A stretch of DNA of 64,000 nt from Isoetes taiwanensis (GCA_021234155.1 JAJEKV010000111.1:1742968-1806967); one strand, 5' to 3'; counted from the stretch's first letter, positions 12,814 to 25,318 are shown. Numbers and translations: made by a program. The notes: generated by a model from the letters alone, not told the origin.

Positions 12814-13199
12814 TGCCTTGACCCCACACAAACAAACACACACAATCCCCCCCCCCCCACAACACACACATACACTCACACGCACGCACATACACTCTCT
12901 CACTGAATCTGATAGACTTGTTAGTCCCCATGGATGTTAAAGTTAAATTCAATTCAATTCAATTTTGGGATCTTCGTAATGCCTTTGCATTTTAGTTTTC
13001 TATAAGCATGAGGGGTAGAGGGACAATAGATGAGATATTGCATTTTTACACATGGCATGTAATGACAACATGAATACTATATGGGGTGTCCTATGGATGG
13101 GAGCAGTGCAATGATTGTATAATGATGCTTACAAAATTGGCTATAAAGAACCTTAAAATATCACACCCCTTTAGAGAACCATTACATCCTTTAGAAAAA

Positions 13200-13530
13200 A
13201 CCTTCTTAAACTATACTTATAAACCACACCTCCAAATACTACACCTCCTTAGAAACATCACCACCTCAAAAGAAAAAACCATAGTTCCTTTAACAAAAAA
13301 CATACCTCCTTAAAAAACCACACGTCCTAAAAGCAAAGACCACAGCTCCTAAAAAAAAAAAACTACACTTACTTATAAACCACACCTCCAAAAACTACAC
13401 CTCCTTAAAAACACCACTACCTCAAAAGAAAAACCACAGTTCTTTTTTAACAAAAACATACCTCCTTAAAAACCACACGCCCTAAAAAAAAACAAAACCA
13501 CGACTCCTTAAAAATAACAATGGGCGTTCC
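13200..13530 (+). repeat. Tandem duplication near the D1 right end
   Basis: Two copies of a unit of about 156 bp rich in CCACACCTCC, ACACCTCCTTA and AAACATACCTCC. The position mirrors the 160-bp tandem repeats next to the right end of D2. Confidence 0.6.
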
Positions 13531-13649
13531 TTGTCCACTTAAAAACAACAAACCGTTAGTTAGTAAAACCACACCTCCACAGATCTACATGTAGGTTTTT
13601 TTGAAATCTCTGAATAAAGAACATGTGGACCTAAGAAAACTATACTTTT

Positions 13650-13680
13650 CAACAGTGGACCAAAACGCGGGATGAGTGTG
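13650..13680 (-). repeat. D1 right terminal inverted repeat
   Basis: CAACAGTGGACCAAAACGCG ending in GAGTGTG is the inverted form of the left end and matches the right end of D2 (48903-48933). The next three bases, ACG, are the TSD. Confidence 0.85.
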
Positions 13681-13683
13681 ACG

Positions 13684-15168
13684 GACCCGTTTTTGAGGAA
13701 GCGTGGCATGTGAAGAGGATTGCCCGGGAGTGTTAAGGCGCAGCGTGGCAATGTCGGCGTCATCAACAATTTTCTGTTTCTGAGCCTCCGTAAGGCTGAT
13801 CCCCGGAGAGCGTCAATTGATTGGTTCGGCCGTGGAAAGCCGAGCTTCTAAGGAGGTGAGGCGAGCATCCGCCTTCGGTCGGATCATGAACTTGAGTGCG
13901 GTAAGTCTGAGAAAGCTCTGTATACAAGGTGTCGAGCTTAGCAATGTCTTTCTCCTTGTGACCCAGGAGGGTGTCCTTTGTCTTGTTTTGCTCCAACAAT
14001 TCCTGAATGGTGGTTTTAAATCGAAGCCCGCTGCGACAGCAAGTAGGCCGCCTGATCGGGCGCCTTGAGATCCTCACGGGCCCGTAAAAGGCCCTCGCGG
14101 CTTTTCTTGGAAGCCGGTTCCAGAGTGTGAACTTGCGTGGTAGCAACTTTGAAGGTCCTTGAACCACATCCGAGGCCTCTAGGGACACCTGGAACACCAT
14201 TCATGAGAGCGTCCTGTGATTCTTGTAACTTGAGGGCAGCAGCTTGAACATCCCATTGATATTGATACAGAGCTGGCGAGGATGTGGAGGTGGAGGGCCC
14301 CGTTGTGGCCGTGGTTTGGGACGCCCCGAGAGACATGACGAGAAGTGGAGGGCGGGCTTCAGAGGAGGAAGAGGAAACAAGGACGTATGCGGTGGTTTTG
14401 TTGAACATGACCAGTGAGAAGTCCGGGGAAGGTGCACCGCTAGTTTTGAGGAAGTGAATGTAGAGATTGGCCGAGTGGGAGGCATGAGAAATGGAAGGGG
14501 ACACAGAACGTGAAGATAATGACAAATGAGAGCTTGAAGATGGCCACCCACCGAAACTTCAGAGACAGAGGAGGGGGTAGCCCGAAGGCGATCTACTTCT
14601 TGTAGGAGTCTGTAAAACAACATTTGTGGCCAATCAAGAAAGTGAGTGGAGCAGACGGCCGTGATAACCACATTGTAGAATGATTTATTGATATGGGTGT
14701 TCTTGATAGAATACCCAAGGAATTTGCGCCATAGAAACTTGACAAAAGTGTCATGGGGCTTTGCAATATTTGTGAGGCGATGCATGTTCGCTTGATATTG
14801 AACAGCGCCAAACTCAGTGACATCTATGTCCTGTAAAGCGGCCCAAGATAAAGAAGGTGTTTGCAAAGGAATATGGAATACCTCAGAAATCAGGGGCTGA
14901 GTAAGCAAGATCGTGGTGCCATCGATTACCGGTAGCATATCCTTCCTTCGGCGGTTGACGATATTAGCAACAAACCGCCTCAATTGGTCGGATTTGCGCC
15001 GGAAGGTCCGGTTGTGAGAATTCATAAAGCTTGTATGCCCGCGACTTCACTTCGCCCGCCAACGAGCTTCCCCGAAAGGTGGGCGTCAAGAAAGACACAG
15101 ACTGGAAAAGAGCAGGATCCCTTAGAGTAGAAGCTTGAAGGGTCGGAAATTTTGGTGCAGGAACCATG
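13684..15168 (-). pseudogene. Element B extra ORF, 5' portion (unrecognised protein)
   Basis: ATG at 15168 has a good context (GCCATGG) and follows the point where C inserted. The first frame runs about 67 codons. A second frame (15025 to about 14540) contains KSDQLRRFVANIVNRRRKDM and DIDVTEFGAVQYQANM. A third (14525-14016) contains QYQWDVQAAALKLQESQDAL. A fourth has coiled-coil-like EQNKTKDTLLGHKEKDIAKL. Coding character moves between frames at least three times, so the gene is broken or the consensus has indel errors. The protein continues at 4518 after D1 is removed. The globular part loosely recalls 'plant transposon protein' domains seen in Athila-like elements, but I cannot confirm that. 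In total it would exceed 850 residues. Confidence 0.6.
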
Positions 15169-15180
15169 GCGAAGAGTGTC

Positions 15181-17045
15181 TGTTGTCTTTCACAGAATCC
15201 TTGCAAAAACTGTGATGCACAAATCTCTAAATTGTGGGATTTTCTAAAAGATACTTGCCAAATTCTGTGTTTAGGGTGCAGAGAGCCAAATGTGTGGTGA
15301 GGGGATGAGAAAAGAGGTGCAAATGTGAGGAAATAAGGTGATATGTGAATGAATGTGTATAACTAGGATGTTTTTACGGAACAAGGTGGTGAAAATGATT
15401 GAAGAAAAAGCTCACGGGATGCAGTCAAATTTCCTTTGAATGCAAATGAAATATATGAGCAAATTCTGGCAGAATAGCTATTTGTTAAGCCAAATCTAGA
15501 TGATATCAGATAGTTTGAATTGATTTCAACTCATTTGTTGATCAGGATTGATGGGAAATTCTTGGCAAAGTTCGCCAGAAGTGGACTGGCACATAAAAAA
15601 TGGGAAAAAACTATTTTTTTGAAAAACACTCAGAAATCGATTGAAGAAAAGGGGAAACACCATGGATTGCTCAAGAAAACTTCTCTCAGATTATCTTAGG
15701 AACATAATACACTTGTCAGGTAATCCATTCGATCACTCACGAAATAGAATTTGTATCAGAACTTCCAAAATCTTTGCTTTCAAGAACAAGGGCGGGTTTC
15801 TAATCAAAAATCTCCTCTCCTTGATTGGAATACGGCTCGGATCATCTTTATAGACCCTGGTCAGGGTAGTTAGAGCTCTAATTTGTCTGCATATGGCCAC
15901 GAACTCTTCTTTCCCAAAAATAGGCAATGCTCTGTTCTTGGCATGATCTCCATTAATTCGGCATCCTTTTCATAATTCGATTGGTTCCAGAAGTCGGTTA
16001 TGATGATTAACTTTCTGCATCATTCATTCAAAGTCTTGAGGCCGAGAATCATAGAACCCTAATGGTTTTTTTGCGGATCTTCTTGGTGGATATATCCCAC
16101 AGGGCCTAAATCAAAAAGTCGGCCCAGGTATATATAGCTCGATCGGGCTAACTATTAAATTGATGTGTCTTGCCCACGGGATTCGGTACCTCCACAGCCC
16201 ACACGCCCGGGTGAGCCACGTGGAGGGGGGTGATTGGCTGAAAAGGAATCTAGGTGGGGGGTAGAATAGGACAATTTTTTTTATATTTTTTCAAAGGGCA
16301 CGATTCCCAAGAATTGGAATTCAAAGGTCTATATAAGGTCTTTTTTGGAAAATTTTTGTGCCAGGTGGCATATTTTCATTGGGGCAACATGGTGATGTGG
16401 TCAAGTTTTGAAAAATGGCACTTTGATTTTTTGGCTAAAAAAAGGTGAATCAATGGTGACTGGACATGATGAAAGGATGACTTGGCATAATGAAGGATGA
16501 TGTGGCAAGGTCAAACATGGCTTTTTGCCCAAGTGGATTTTCGAAATTTTAAATGCCCCTTGACATTTTTGATGAGGTGGCATGATTTTGATTTAAGTGG
16601 CAAAAGATATAACCAAAGTTGGATGACAAAGCATTTTGGTGAGCAAGGTGGCCATCCTAGGTGGCATTTTGACTCTTGATGACATGGCAAGGGTATTTTT
16701 GGAAAGTGTGCCTTTTGACTTTTTATTTTGACTTTCACTTGACTTTTTGACATCTTTGGCACTTTAGGATGATGACTAGGATGCCACTTGGCAAAGGTAT
16801 AGATTTTTAGGCATTTTTGGGGAATATTTGCCGTGATAGGGGAAATTCAAGAAAAAATAGGAGATAGGCTCAAAAAATTTGGGAAAAATCAAGGGTGGCT
16901 AGTTTTGGCTAAAGGATTTGGCAAGGGTGCTCACCTGGCCTAGATTCTCTTTCAGCCTGATACCTTTCCTTAATAGCTCCTCCAATACTTAGAATTTTCT
17001 TCATATCTTCATCTTTTCTTCATGTTGCCACTTCAAGGGGCAACA
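15181..17045 (-). repeat. Element C 3' LTR
   Basis: This is collinear with 23465-25318. Stretches such as 16690-17030 are essentially identical to the other copy, while short GC-rich spots (about 15415, 15470, 15580, 16000-16040, 16110-16210) differ by clusters of indels. ORFs inside are not genes. Confidence 0.95.
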
Positions 17046-18133
17046 TCTTTGCAAAAAGAAAAAATGGCTGGTCCCCGAGCCTTGAAACCTGTTAAAAACT
17101 CCTCCTGACATCTGGATCTGAATTATCCTGTTCTGAAATATCAGAGCTTCTTAGAATGCAGTATAAAAGCATCTGAAAAGTGCAAATATATGAGAGTGAA
17201 TGCCAAATCAATGCATCTCTTGTTCCTGAGATAATATAAGGTTTTCTTGAGGTCTTCATAAATGGAAAATGGTGCCAGAATAGGAAACTGGATAGAACTA
17301 TGTGTACTTCACATTTTTGGTGATGTGCAGCAACTTTTGAACACAAATGACAACTTTTGAACATTTGTGACTTGTAGGGTCTGCTACCATGTTCTTTTGA
17401 CTTCCATAAGTGTTGAAACTTGGGGGAACGTCCAAAATCTGCTTCAATGATCTTGTGAATAAAACTTGATACTTTTAGGATTTCAGCTACCCATTCTTGT
17501 AGGGATCTTGAAGAAATGACTTGGTGGATGGTGCTAGAATGTTATGGAAGGGTGCAGACACATTCTAGAAGGTGTAATGGTCCTGCAAATTTGCCCAAAA
17601 GAAAAAATGGCAATGGTATAAAGCTGGCTAATGAGTAAAGGATGATCCTGCAAGTGACATGAAATAGGGAGTTAGGAGGCTGCTTTTTATGATGCCACGA
17701 GGGGTGAATAGCAGAACTTGTGTGGGTGATGAATAAAAGTAGGAGTAAGGCTTATATGAGTGGGAGGCCAATAAATGAAAAGAGAATGGTATGGAAGACT
17801 AGGATGGTCCTGCAAATGACATGGTGACTCAGATTAGTACTTCAATCCTGGCATTCATCACAAGATGTTCAGCAAACTGTTCATGATGATTTCGAGCTCC
17901 TGCATATGAGCACAACTTTAGGAAGCAATGGTTTTTCTGGCTGGCTTTAAACAGAACAACTAATGAACCTGCAAATGACAATGTTAAAGATCAAAACGCA
18001 TATTTTTTCTTTTCAGCTTTTCTTCTTTTATTTGTTTTCTTCCCATAGTGTTAGCAAATTATATCTAGAACAATTTCAACTAATTCAACCCTTTTTAGAC
18101 TACCTACAACTATACTAACTAGCATTAGCTAGT
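17046..18133 (-). other. Element C 3' untranslated region
   Basis: No coding frame is supported between the integrase end and the 3' LTR. The block around 17064-17082 reads CTCGGGGACCAGCC on the minus strand and is matched by ACTGGGGACCAGCC before A's 3' LTR, so it is a conserved LTR-flanking signal in both elements. A clean polypurine tract directly at the LTR is not visible. Confidence 0.55.
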
Positions 18134-19330
18134 TTAGATCCAATAAGCTTTCAAGTGTTGTGCATTGAGAGGATTTGGCAAAATTCTCTCAGACTCTAAC
18201 TCCTGTAAGTAATATGAGTTTACTCCAGCATGTGAAGAAATGACAAATGGACCTTCCCAATTTGCAGAAAACTTACCTAGAGTGGGATCTTTGTTTCTAG
18301 CTAACTTAAGCACCAAATCACCAACCTGATAGTTGACTTCTACTGCTTGTTTGTCAAATTTCTTCTTGATCTTCATCTTGTGTTCAGTTATCACCTGTAG
18401 AGTCTTATCTCGGAGTTCCTCAAGAGCTAGCATCAATTGTGAGCCCTGGCACGGATAGCATCTTCTTCACTTTTGACTTGTATTTGCATTGTCCTTGGCG
18501 AAAGTACACGCAACTCAAAGGGTAGAATGACACTAGTACCATACACAAGAGGCGTGGAGTGTTTTTATAGCCACTTTATAAGTGGTTCAGTAGACCAAAG
18601 GGCATAGATCAACTTTGTATGCCAGCTTCTTGGAAACCTATCTTGTCTTCTTCATAATGGATATCGAGTTTTATTGGTGGATTTACGCAGGCCATTTCCA
18701 CGAGGGGTAGTAAGCGAGAACTTTTGTGTGTCTTATCTCAAGCAATTGGGTAAGCTTGTCTATTACTTCATTCATAAAGGCGTTCCTCACATTCGGAAAC
18801 AATCTTCAATGGTACTCCAAACCTAGCACATATATTAGGCGGTAGGAAACTTCTTTGTGGTATCTGCATTGGCACTTGTCAATGGAATGGCTTCAACCCA
18901 CTTAGTGAAGAAGTCCGTAGCAACTAGGATGTATTCATGTCCGAGAGGAAGATGGGTGTATAGGACCAACATAATCTAATCCCCAAACAAAGAAATGGGC
19001 GGGGGCCACAATAGGTGAAAGGGGAGGTACCTTGCGTTTCTTGGCATGCTTTTGACAATCAGAACAACTCTTCTGCATTACCTTTTGACATCATGATGAA
19101 GTGTAGGCCAATAGTATCAGAACTTAGAATTTTCTTGGTTTGTGGCATCCATAGAATAGTGTCCACCACGCCAGAGATCATGAGCATGTCTTAGAGCTTG
19201 TACCTGTTCTTCTTCAGCCAAGCACCTCAACAAAATCGTGAAGGCATCTTCCTACATAAAAATGTCCTCAACCGGCACATATGTTAGACATCTTTTCCTA
19301 AACTTAACTTTCTCGGATGGTGAAAATGTG
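18134..19330 (-). pseudogene. Element C integrase (broken)
   Basis: Read from high to low coordinates. Near 19030-19080 the minus strand encodes KSCSDCQKHAKKRK, the second half of the HHCC zinc finger of Ty3 integrases. The catalytic core lies at about 18500-18950 but is split across frames. The last 100 residues (18436-18134) contain KFDKQAVEVNYQVGDLVLKL and NWEGPFVISS, the GPY/F-type C-terminal module. No chromodomain follows. Confidence 0.75.
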
Positions 19331-19428
19331 TGGGGGACCTCTTGATGTTTTAGATAATTGACAATAGGTTGCATCCAAGACCTGGCTTCTCCAATTAAAT
19401 GACATACCTCTTCCTCTGTTTGATCCTC

Positions 19429-19650
19429 TTAGGAGGTCAAATCATATTTGTAGAAGGCATAGGGTATGAAACTACTTGGATCTTTTACTGTTTTGACAAG
19501 GTGGACTTCAATGGCAAAGTCTTGGAGCATGGCAGCCCACTTATAGAACTTGGTCTTGAGGGCTTGTTTACCATACAACATTGGAAGAGGATTGACCTTC
19601 ATATAGACTTGAATCTTTGGAGCTTGCATCAGAAGATGGGGGGAATTTAG
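19429..19650 (-). pseudogene. Element C RNase H region after RT (fragment)
   Basis: YGKQALKTKFYKWAAMLQDF and EVHLVKTVKDPSS match the connection and C-terminal part of the Ty3-type RNase H that follows RT. The flanking coding sequence is frameshifted. Confidence 0.65.
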
Positions 19651-20159
19651 AGGTCAAAAATATTAGAACAGCAGCGAGACTTCTCTAGATTTGGATAATT
19701 CACCCTCATTATCGACCCTTTGTTTGCACCGCATAATTTAGTACCCTTTTGTTCTGAAATAAGGCTAATCCTCGACAAATGATGTAACTGTTACATAAAC
19801 TTGGAAAGCTTCATTTGGTTTAGGGGCAAGAAGTGTTACCTTCTTGGCGAGCTCTTCTTTGATCAATTCAAATGCCCTTTGGCAATCTCCATTCCCTCAA
19901 GCTGGTACTTTTTGACTTGTATTTTTTGGATACATACCCTACTTTGGTGAGCTTGGTGATAGGTCTCAAAATGTGAGAGAGAAATTTGGGATGTAAATCC
20001 TCAAGCCTTGAAGTGTACCAACAAAACCTTTGATGCTGCTTCAATGTTTTGGAGTGCTGGGGGTCGAGAACTCTTTGTGAGCTTATCTGCGCAATCTGAA
20101 CTCCTTCTTACGATATCTCGATGGCCTAAAAGACACCTTTCAGGTCAAAAACAAACACT

Positions 20160-20660
20160 TCTTTGGATTTAAGTTCACACCCTTTGGATGCACAAAGAAA
20201 ACATATTAGTGATTGTTTTTAGATGATCTTCCAAAGAGGTGGCGAGTCAAATCATCAAGAAAAGCCACGAAATCTTGGGGAGATAATGACTCAAAATATT
20301 GTTCATTGCCCCTCGAAAGGTTGGGGGCATTTTTCAAACCAAATGGCATTCTTAGCATCATATAAGTTCCCCAAAGGTGTGATGAAGGCGGTTTTTGGCT
20401 GTGATAAAGGATCAACTTCTATTTGGTTGAAACGGAGAAGCCATCCATAAGAGAATAGACTTCTTTTCCACTCATGGTATGCAAAACTTCTTCTAGAAGC
20501 GGTGGGGGTAGCAGTCTTTGATAGTAACCTTATTGATATCTCTATAATCAATACAAATTCTAAGTTAGCCACTCCTCTTCTTGGTGGCACAATGCAAGAC
20601 AACCACTCGGGTTCCAATGTCTCACATATCACTTAGAACTCTCCATAGTTTTTAATTCTT
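20160..20660 (-). pseudogene. Element C reverse transcriptase (broken)
   Basis: MMLRMPFGLKNAP at about 20330-20370 is the conserved Ty3 RT block, followed by DFVAFLDDL near 20250, where the Y/F-x-DD catalytic box is expected. Upstream sequence (20632-20480) contains the region before FNQI. Frames change several times over the domain. Confidence 0.75.
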
Positions 20661-21124
20661 CATAGATTAGTGGCAGACCAAAAGGCGGAATTTATCCTCC
20701 TTAATTTCTACTTTGAAGCAGGGATCGAGCCTTCTTTTACTTTTATTTCAAATTTTGCTTTAGAGGGAGGAATTCCTTTTAGTTTGAGTAATCCCAAGCA
20801 AAAGACATCGAGAATTCTTGACACGACATAGGAAATGAGTTGAAGCAAGGCTGGGGAGCTTTTGGACCAACTTTCGGGGTTACGGTTTGGCCATTCTTTT
20901 GGATACAAATGACTTGCTCTGCTTGCTTCCTCTATCCCTATAGTTAGAATTGGGCAAGTCTGTGTGAGAGGTTCGGTTCTTCTTCTGAAAGGCTCCTTGA
21001 CTAAAAAATCCAATATGGTACCTTTAGCTAGCTGTCTACTTCACTATTCAAATGCCTAGGGATATGCTCTATAGTCCGGGCCTGAAATTTGTCTATGATC
21101 CGGGAACCTCTTCTTTAAGTTGTA

Positions 21125-21430
21125 CTAACCTTGAATGCTTGGTTTGGTATACCTCTTGGACTTGATTGCACACGAGTGAGAGTCTCCCTTTATATTCGAC
21201 TTCTTGATTCCCATCATGTAAGCTTCACGAAGACACGCAATCAAAGCTTGATACTCTGCCTCATTTGAGGTTATATTTTTGTAATTCTTCTTTGTTTTGG
21301 CCCTTGTCAAAGCCTCGGGCTTTTAATGATGGCAGCAACCGCAGGCTAGGCTCGACTTCTGCTACAACTTGCCATCAAAGAACAATGTATGAGTATGCTC
21401 ATCAAACTTTTGCTCTTCTTCTTCCAAAAG
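21125..21430 (-). pseudogene. Additional RNase H-like domain of element C, upstream of RT
   Basis: HTHTLFFDGKL (about 21362-21395) and TSNEAEYQALIACLREAYMM (about 21210-21270), then IKGDSHS, match in order the D, E and D blocks of an RNase H1/archaeal-type fold (FDG, NNEAEYEAL, GDS). In transcription order it lies between protease and RT, before the RT-linked RNase H at 19.5 kb. Plant Tat elements are known for a second RNase H. The upstream placement is what the sequence shows here. Confidence 0.65.
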
Positions 21431-21712
21431 TGGGTCTACATAGATGTTGTACACACCTACATCTTTATAAATTAGTGCATCATCAATTGAAAAAGCAAAT
21501 TCTTCTTGGAGTTTACCTTCACGGGTTGTAGAGTGTGACTTCTTGCTTACCATACATTGATTGTGCATTTACCTCCTCCCCAAACGGCTTTGCAGAAACC
21601 ACCACGAGCCATTTCACTGCCCAAAAGAAGGTCATAGCTGCCAATCCCGAGAAGGCGTACTACAACAAAGTCCGGGGTCATCTTGATACCCCCTACATCT
21701 GTCAAGACATCA

Positions 21713-22003
21713 TTAACTTGACTCCTTTTGGTTGTACACTCTCATTAGCAAAAGATTTTTAGAATAATTGGGGCTGAAAGTGATTTTTAACCCTAAAGAG
21801 TCCATAACATGTAAAGGCATGATATTTATACGAACCTCCATCAAGATGACTTTAGAGAGTGTTTTACCCGACTTGAGCTTCACATGAAAATATACGGGGT
21901 CTTTCCCAACTCTAGAAATGTTGTGGACAACGGGGTTGAATTCTCCTCTATAAGTGTTTTTGACACGCTCTCTATAGGAAGGTGCTATTCTTAACAAGGT
22001 CAA
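21713..22003 (-). pseudogene. Element C protease region
   Basis: FHVKLKSGKTLSKVILMEVR, INIMPLHVMDSLGL and FSPNYSKNLLLMRVYN resemble the pepsin-like retroviral protease domain of Tat-type elements, where the active-site D-x-G is replaced or lost. No clear D-T/S-G is visible. Confidence 0.5.
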
Positions 22004-22289
22004 AACATCTAGGGTGACTCGGTAGACTTCAACACCTGGTCAACTTCACCTAACCCAGCCAGGCTGTCATTACGAGGTGAAAGCGGCTCTGTAACCCCCA
22101 GGAGGGCGCGGAGGGCTATGCTATTTCTAGGCATGTTGGTTTTTTGAGGTGCGGATCTTAGGCTATAGGAGTACCCGCAGCGGCCAAGACCTCTTCTTCT
22201 CTTCGAAATTCATCACCTCCTTCTCTGTAATCGGAAGCTTGACATGAGAAGAGGATGCATCTCTGATCTTACCTTTATCTTTCAACATA

Positions 22290-23405
22290 TACTCTTTTGA
22301 TCTTGCACTGTCTTCATAATGGCTGTTTCTTTACAATATGAACAAGCAGGGGCACTCCTTACCCGTGTGACCCTTTTTATCACATCTAGGGCAAGGCTTG
22401 GACCAGCAACTACTTTCTAAATGGCCTGATTTCTTACAGTAGGTACAATGCTTTCTACTTTGTGTAGGATCTGAAGACTTGAAGTCAGATGCCTCATCTC
22501 TGGGTCTTTGGAGCCTTCTTGAGCTCGAGAGAGTTGCTTGGTAACCTCCATAAGTGTCTCTGAGTCACGGCATGTTAGGTTGCAATTTTAAGGTTAGTAG
22601 CTTGCAACTTAGAGATCTCTTCTCTCATATCTTCTTCAAAAGAATTTTTCTTCTTCTTTGTACACACAGGTTCATAGTTAGTCTCTAAATCATTGAAATA
22701 ATCAAGATCAACGTGCTCAAAAGTAGAAAATGCAGCCCCTCGGCCTGCCTGATCTCAATTGCTTTGGAAAATACCCTTGGTAAGGTCTCAAAGCGTTGTT
22801 GTTGATGTATCTTCATTAACTTCTTGTAAGCAGGGGTCTGAACTTCAAACCATGCAAAGCGGTGATCAAATGCAAAGGAGGATTATCAACACCTTTTGAC
22901 TCACACTTTATCACATGCTCTCCAAATCTATCAACATAAGCTTCTATGCTTTCATCACTTCTAATAGAAGAGAATGCAATTCTTTGAAGCAAAGTTTCAG
23001 AGTCACAGATTAGCCAAACCTATCAATGAATCTGCTCCTCATCTCTTCAAGCGTGTGAACACCATAAATCTTTCTTTGAGTGTTAAACCATTTAGTAGCA
23101 AGATCATCGGATAAAGAAAGCTTGAACAATTCCAACTTAGTCATACCTCTAGGAGCATGATTCCTAAAATAATCATCAAATGAGTTTAGAAATACCTCGA
23201 GGGGTTTCTTTACATCATAAAGAGGTCATGAAGGAGGCGTCTCAACTTTGAAGATAGGAGGGTCGGCATAGTTGCCTAGAGGTGCCGCTTGGCGCTGCTT
23301 CTTTGCCGCATTTGCCAATCCAGGGCTCAGGAGGCATATCTTGACATGGCTAGGCTCCCCATTACCATCCATATCTGTGCCGGTCTTCCTTGGAGGCCTC
23401 ACCAT
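22290..23405 (-). pseudogene. Element C gag (broken)
   Basis: ATG at 23405 opens a short charged N-terminus. The capsid-like domain at about 23210-23020 contains FDDYFRNHAPRGMTKLELF and RSRFIDRFG, the retrotransposon gag fold. Near 22330-22450 two CCHC zinc knuckles follow each other: CTYCKKSGHLESSC and CPRCDKKGHTGKEC. Such knuckles bind genomic RNA during packaging. Frames shift between domains. The capsid region is similar to the gag of element A. Confidence 0.8.
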
Positions 23406-23441
23406 GAGGGCTCTCAAGTTTTTTGCAAGAGTTTTTTAGAG

Positions 23442-23459
23442 AATCCGGTAGGACCTCCA
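23442..23459 (-). other. Element C primer-binding site
   Basis: On the minus strand, 5 bases after the 5' LTR end, TGGAGGTCCTACCGGATT matches the PBS of element A over its first 14 bases. It is consistent with a tRNA-Gln-type primer (inference). Confidence 0.6.
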
Positions 23460-23464
23460 AAAGA

Positions 23465-25318
23465 TGTTGTCTTTCACGGAATCCTTGCAAAAGCTTGTGA
23501 TGCACAAATCTCTAAATTGTGGGATTTTCTAAAAGATACTTGCCAAATTACGTGTTTAGGGTGCGAGAGAGAGCCAAATGTGTGGTGAGGGGATGAGAAA
23601 AGAGGTGCAAATGTGAGGAAATAAGGTGATATGTGAATGCAGGTGTATAACTAGGATGTTTTACGGAACAAGGTGGTGAAAATGATTGAAGAAAAAGCTC
23701 GGGATCAGATCAAATTTCCTTTGAATGCAAATGAAATATATGAGCAAATTAAGCGGGAATAGCTATTTGTTAAGCCAAATCTAGATGATATCAGATAGTT
23801 TGAATTGATTTCAACTCATTTGTTGATCAGGATTGATGGGAAATTCTTGGCAAAGTTCGCGGAGTGGGGGCACATAAAAATGGGAAAAACTATTTTTTGA
23901 AAAAACACTTTAAATCGATTGAAGAAAAGGGGAAACACCATGGATTGCTCAAGAAAACTTCTCTCAGATTATCTTAGGAACATAATACACTTGTCAGGTA
24001 ATCCATTCGATCACTCTGAAATAGAATTTGTATCAGAACTTCCAAAATCTTTGCTTTCAAGAACAAGGGCGGGTTTCTAATCAAAAATCTCCTCTCCTTG
24101 ATTGGAATACGGCTCGGATCATCTTTATAGACCTGTGTCAGGGTAGTTAGAGCTCTAATTTGTCTGCATATGGCCACGAACTCTTCTTTCCCAAAAATAG
24201 GCAATGCTCTGTTCTTGGCATGATCTCCATTAATTCGGCATCCTTTTCATAATTCGATTGGTTCCAGAAGTCGGTTATGATCAGGCGAACTGCTCTGCAT
24301 CATTCAAAGTGCGCGGGAAGCCGAGAATCATAGAACCCTAATGGTTTTGCGGATCTTCTTGGTGGATATATCCCACGGGGCCTAAATCAAAAAGTCAGCC
24401 CGGTATATATAGCTCGATCCAGGGGCTAACTATTAAATTGGCGTGTCTTGCCCCGTGGGATTCGGTACCTCCAGCCCCACACGCCGGGTGAGCCACGTGG
24501 AGGGGGTGATTGGCTGAAAAGGAATCTAGGTCGGGGGTAGAATAGGACAATTTTTTTATATTTTTTTCAAAGGGCACGATTCCCAAAATTGGAATTCAAA
24601 AGGTCTATATAAGGTCTTTTTGGAAATTTTTTGTGCGGTGGCATATTTTCATTGGGGCAACATGGTGATGTGGTCAAGTTTTGAAAAATGGCACTTTGAT
24701 TTTTGGCTAAAAAAGGTGAATCAATGGTATTTGGACATGATGAAAGGATGACTTGGCATAATGAAGGATGATGTGGCAAGGTCAAACATGGCTTTTTTGC
24801 CCAAGTGGATTTTCGAAATTTTAAATGCCCCTTGACATTTTGATGAGGTGGCATGATTTTGACCCAAGTGGCAAAGATATAACCAAAGTTGGATGACAAA
24901 GCATTTTTGGTGAGCAAGGTGGCCATCCTAGGTGGCATTTTGACTCTTGATGACATGGCAAGGGTATTTTTGGAAAGTGTGCCTTTTGACTTTTTATTTT
25001 GACTTTCACTTGACTTTTTGACATCTTTGGCACTTTAGGATGATGACTAGGATGCCACTTGGCAAAGGTATAGATTTTTAGGCATTTTTGGGGAATATTT
25101 GGCCAGCGATAGGGGAAATTCAAGAAAAAATAGGAGATAGGCTCAAAAAATTTGGGAAAAATCAAGGGTGGCTAGTTTTGGCTAAAGGATTTGGCAAGGG
25201 TGCTCACCTGGCCTAGATTCTCTTTCAGCCTGATACCTTTCCTTAATAGCTCCTCCAATACTTAGAATTTTCTTCATATCTTCATCTTTTCTTCATGTTG
25301 CCACTTCAAGGGGCAACA
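23465..25318 (-). repeat. Element C 5' LTR
   Basis: This is the partner of 15181-17045. It starts TGTTGCCCCTTG directly after the TSD GTGTC and ends AAGACAACA. The phrase TTGGGAATCGTGCC also occurs in A's 3' LTR (60914), showing that the LTRs of A and C are distantly related. Confidence 0.95.

Larger units (their letters stand above)
15181..25318 (-). mobile_element. Element C: Tat-like Ty3/gypsy retrotransposon inserted in B
   Basis: LTRs of 1865 bp (15181-17045) and 1854 bp (23465-25318) read TGTTGCCCCTTG...AAGACAACA on the minus strand. They are flanked by a perfect 5-bp TSD, GTGTC, at 15176-15180 and 25319-25323. The 6.4-kb interior encodes gag with two zinc knuckles, protease, an RNase H-like domain, RT, RNase H and integrase, all on the minus strand and all frameshifted. 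Long LTRs and an additional RNase H suggest the Tat group. Confidence 0.95.

Noticed and set aside
15181-25318. Reading element C as a plus-strand element, since its LTRs start TGTTG and end CAACA on either strand
   Set aside because: All gag, RT, RNase H and integrase similarity is on the minus strand, and the PBS after 23465 fits minus orientation.
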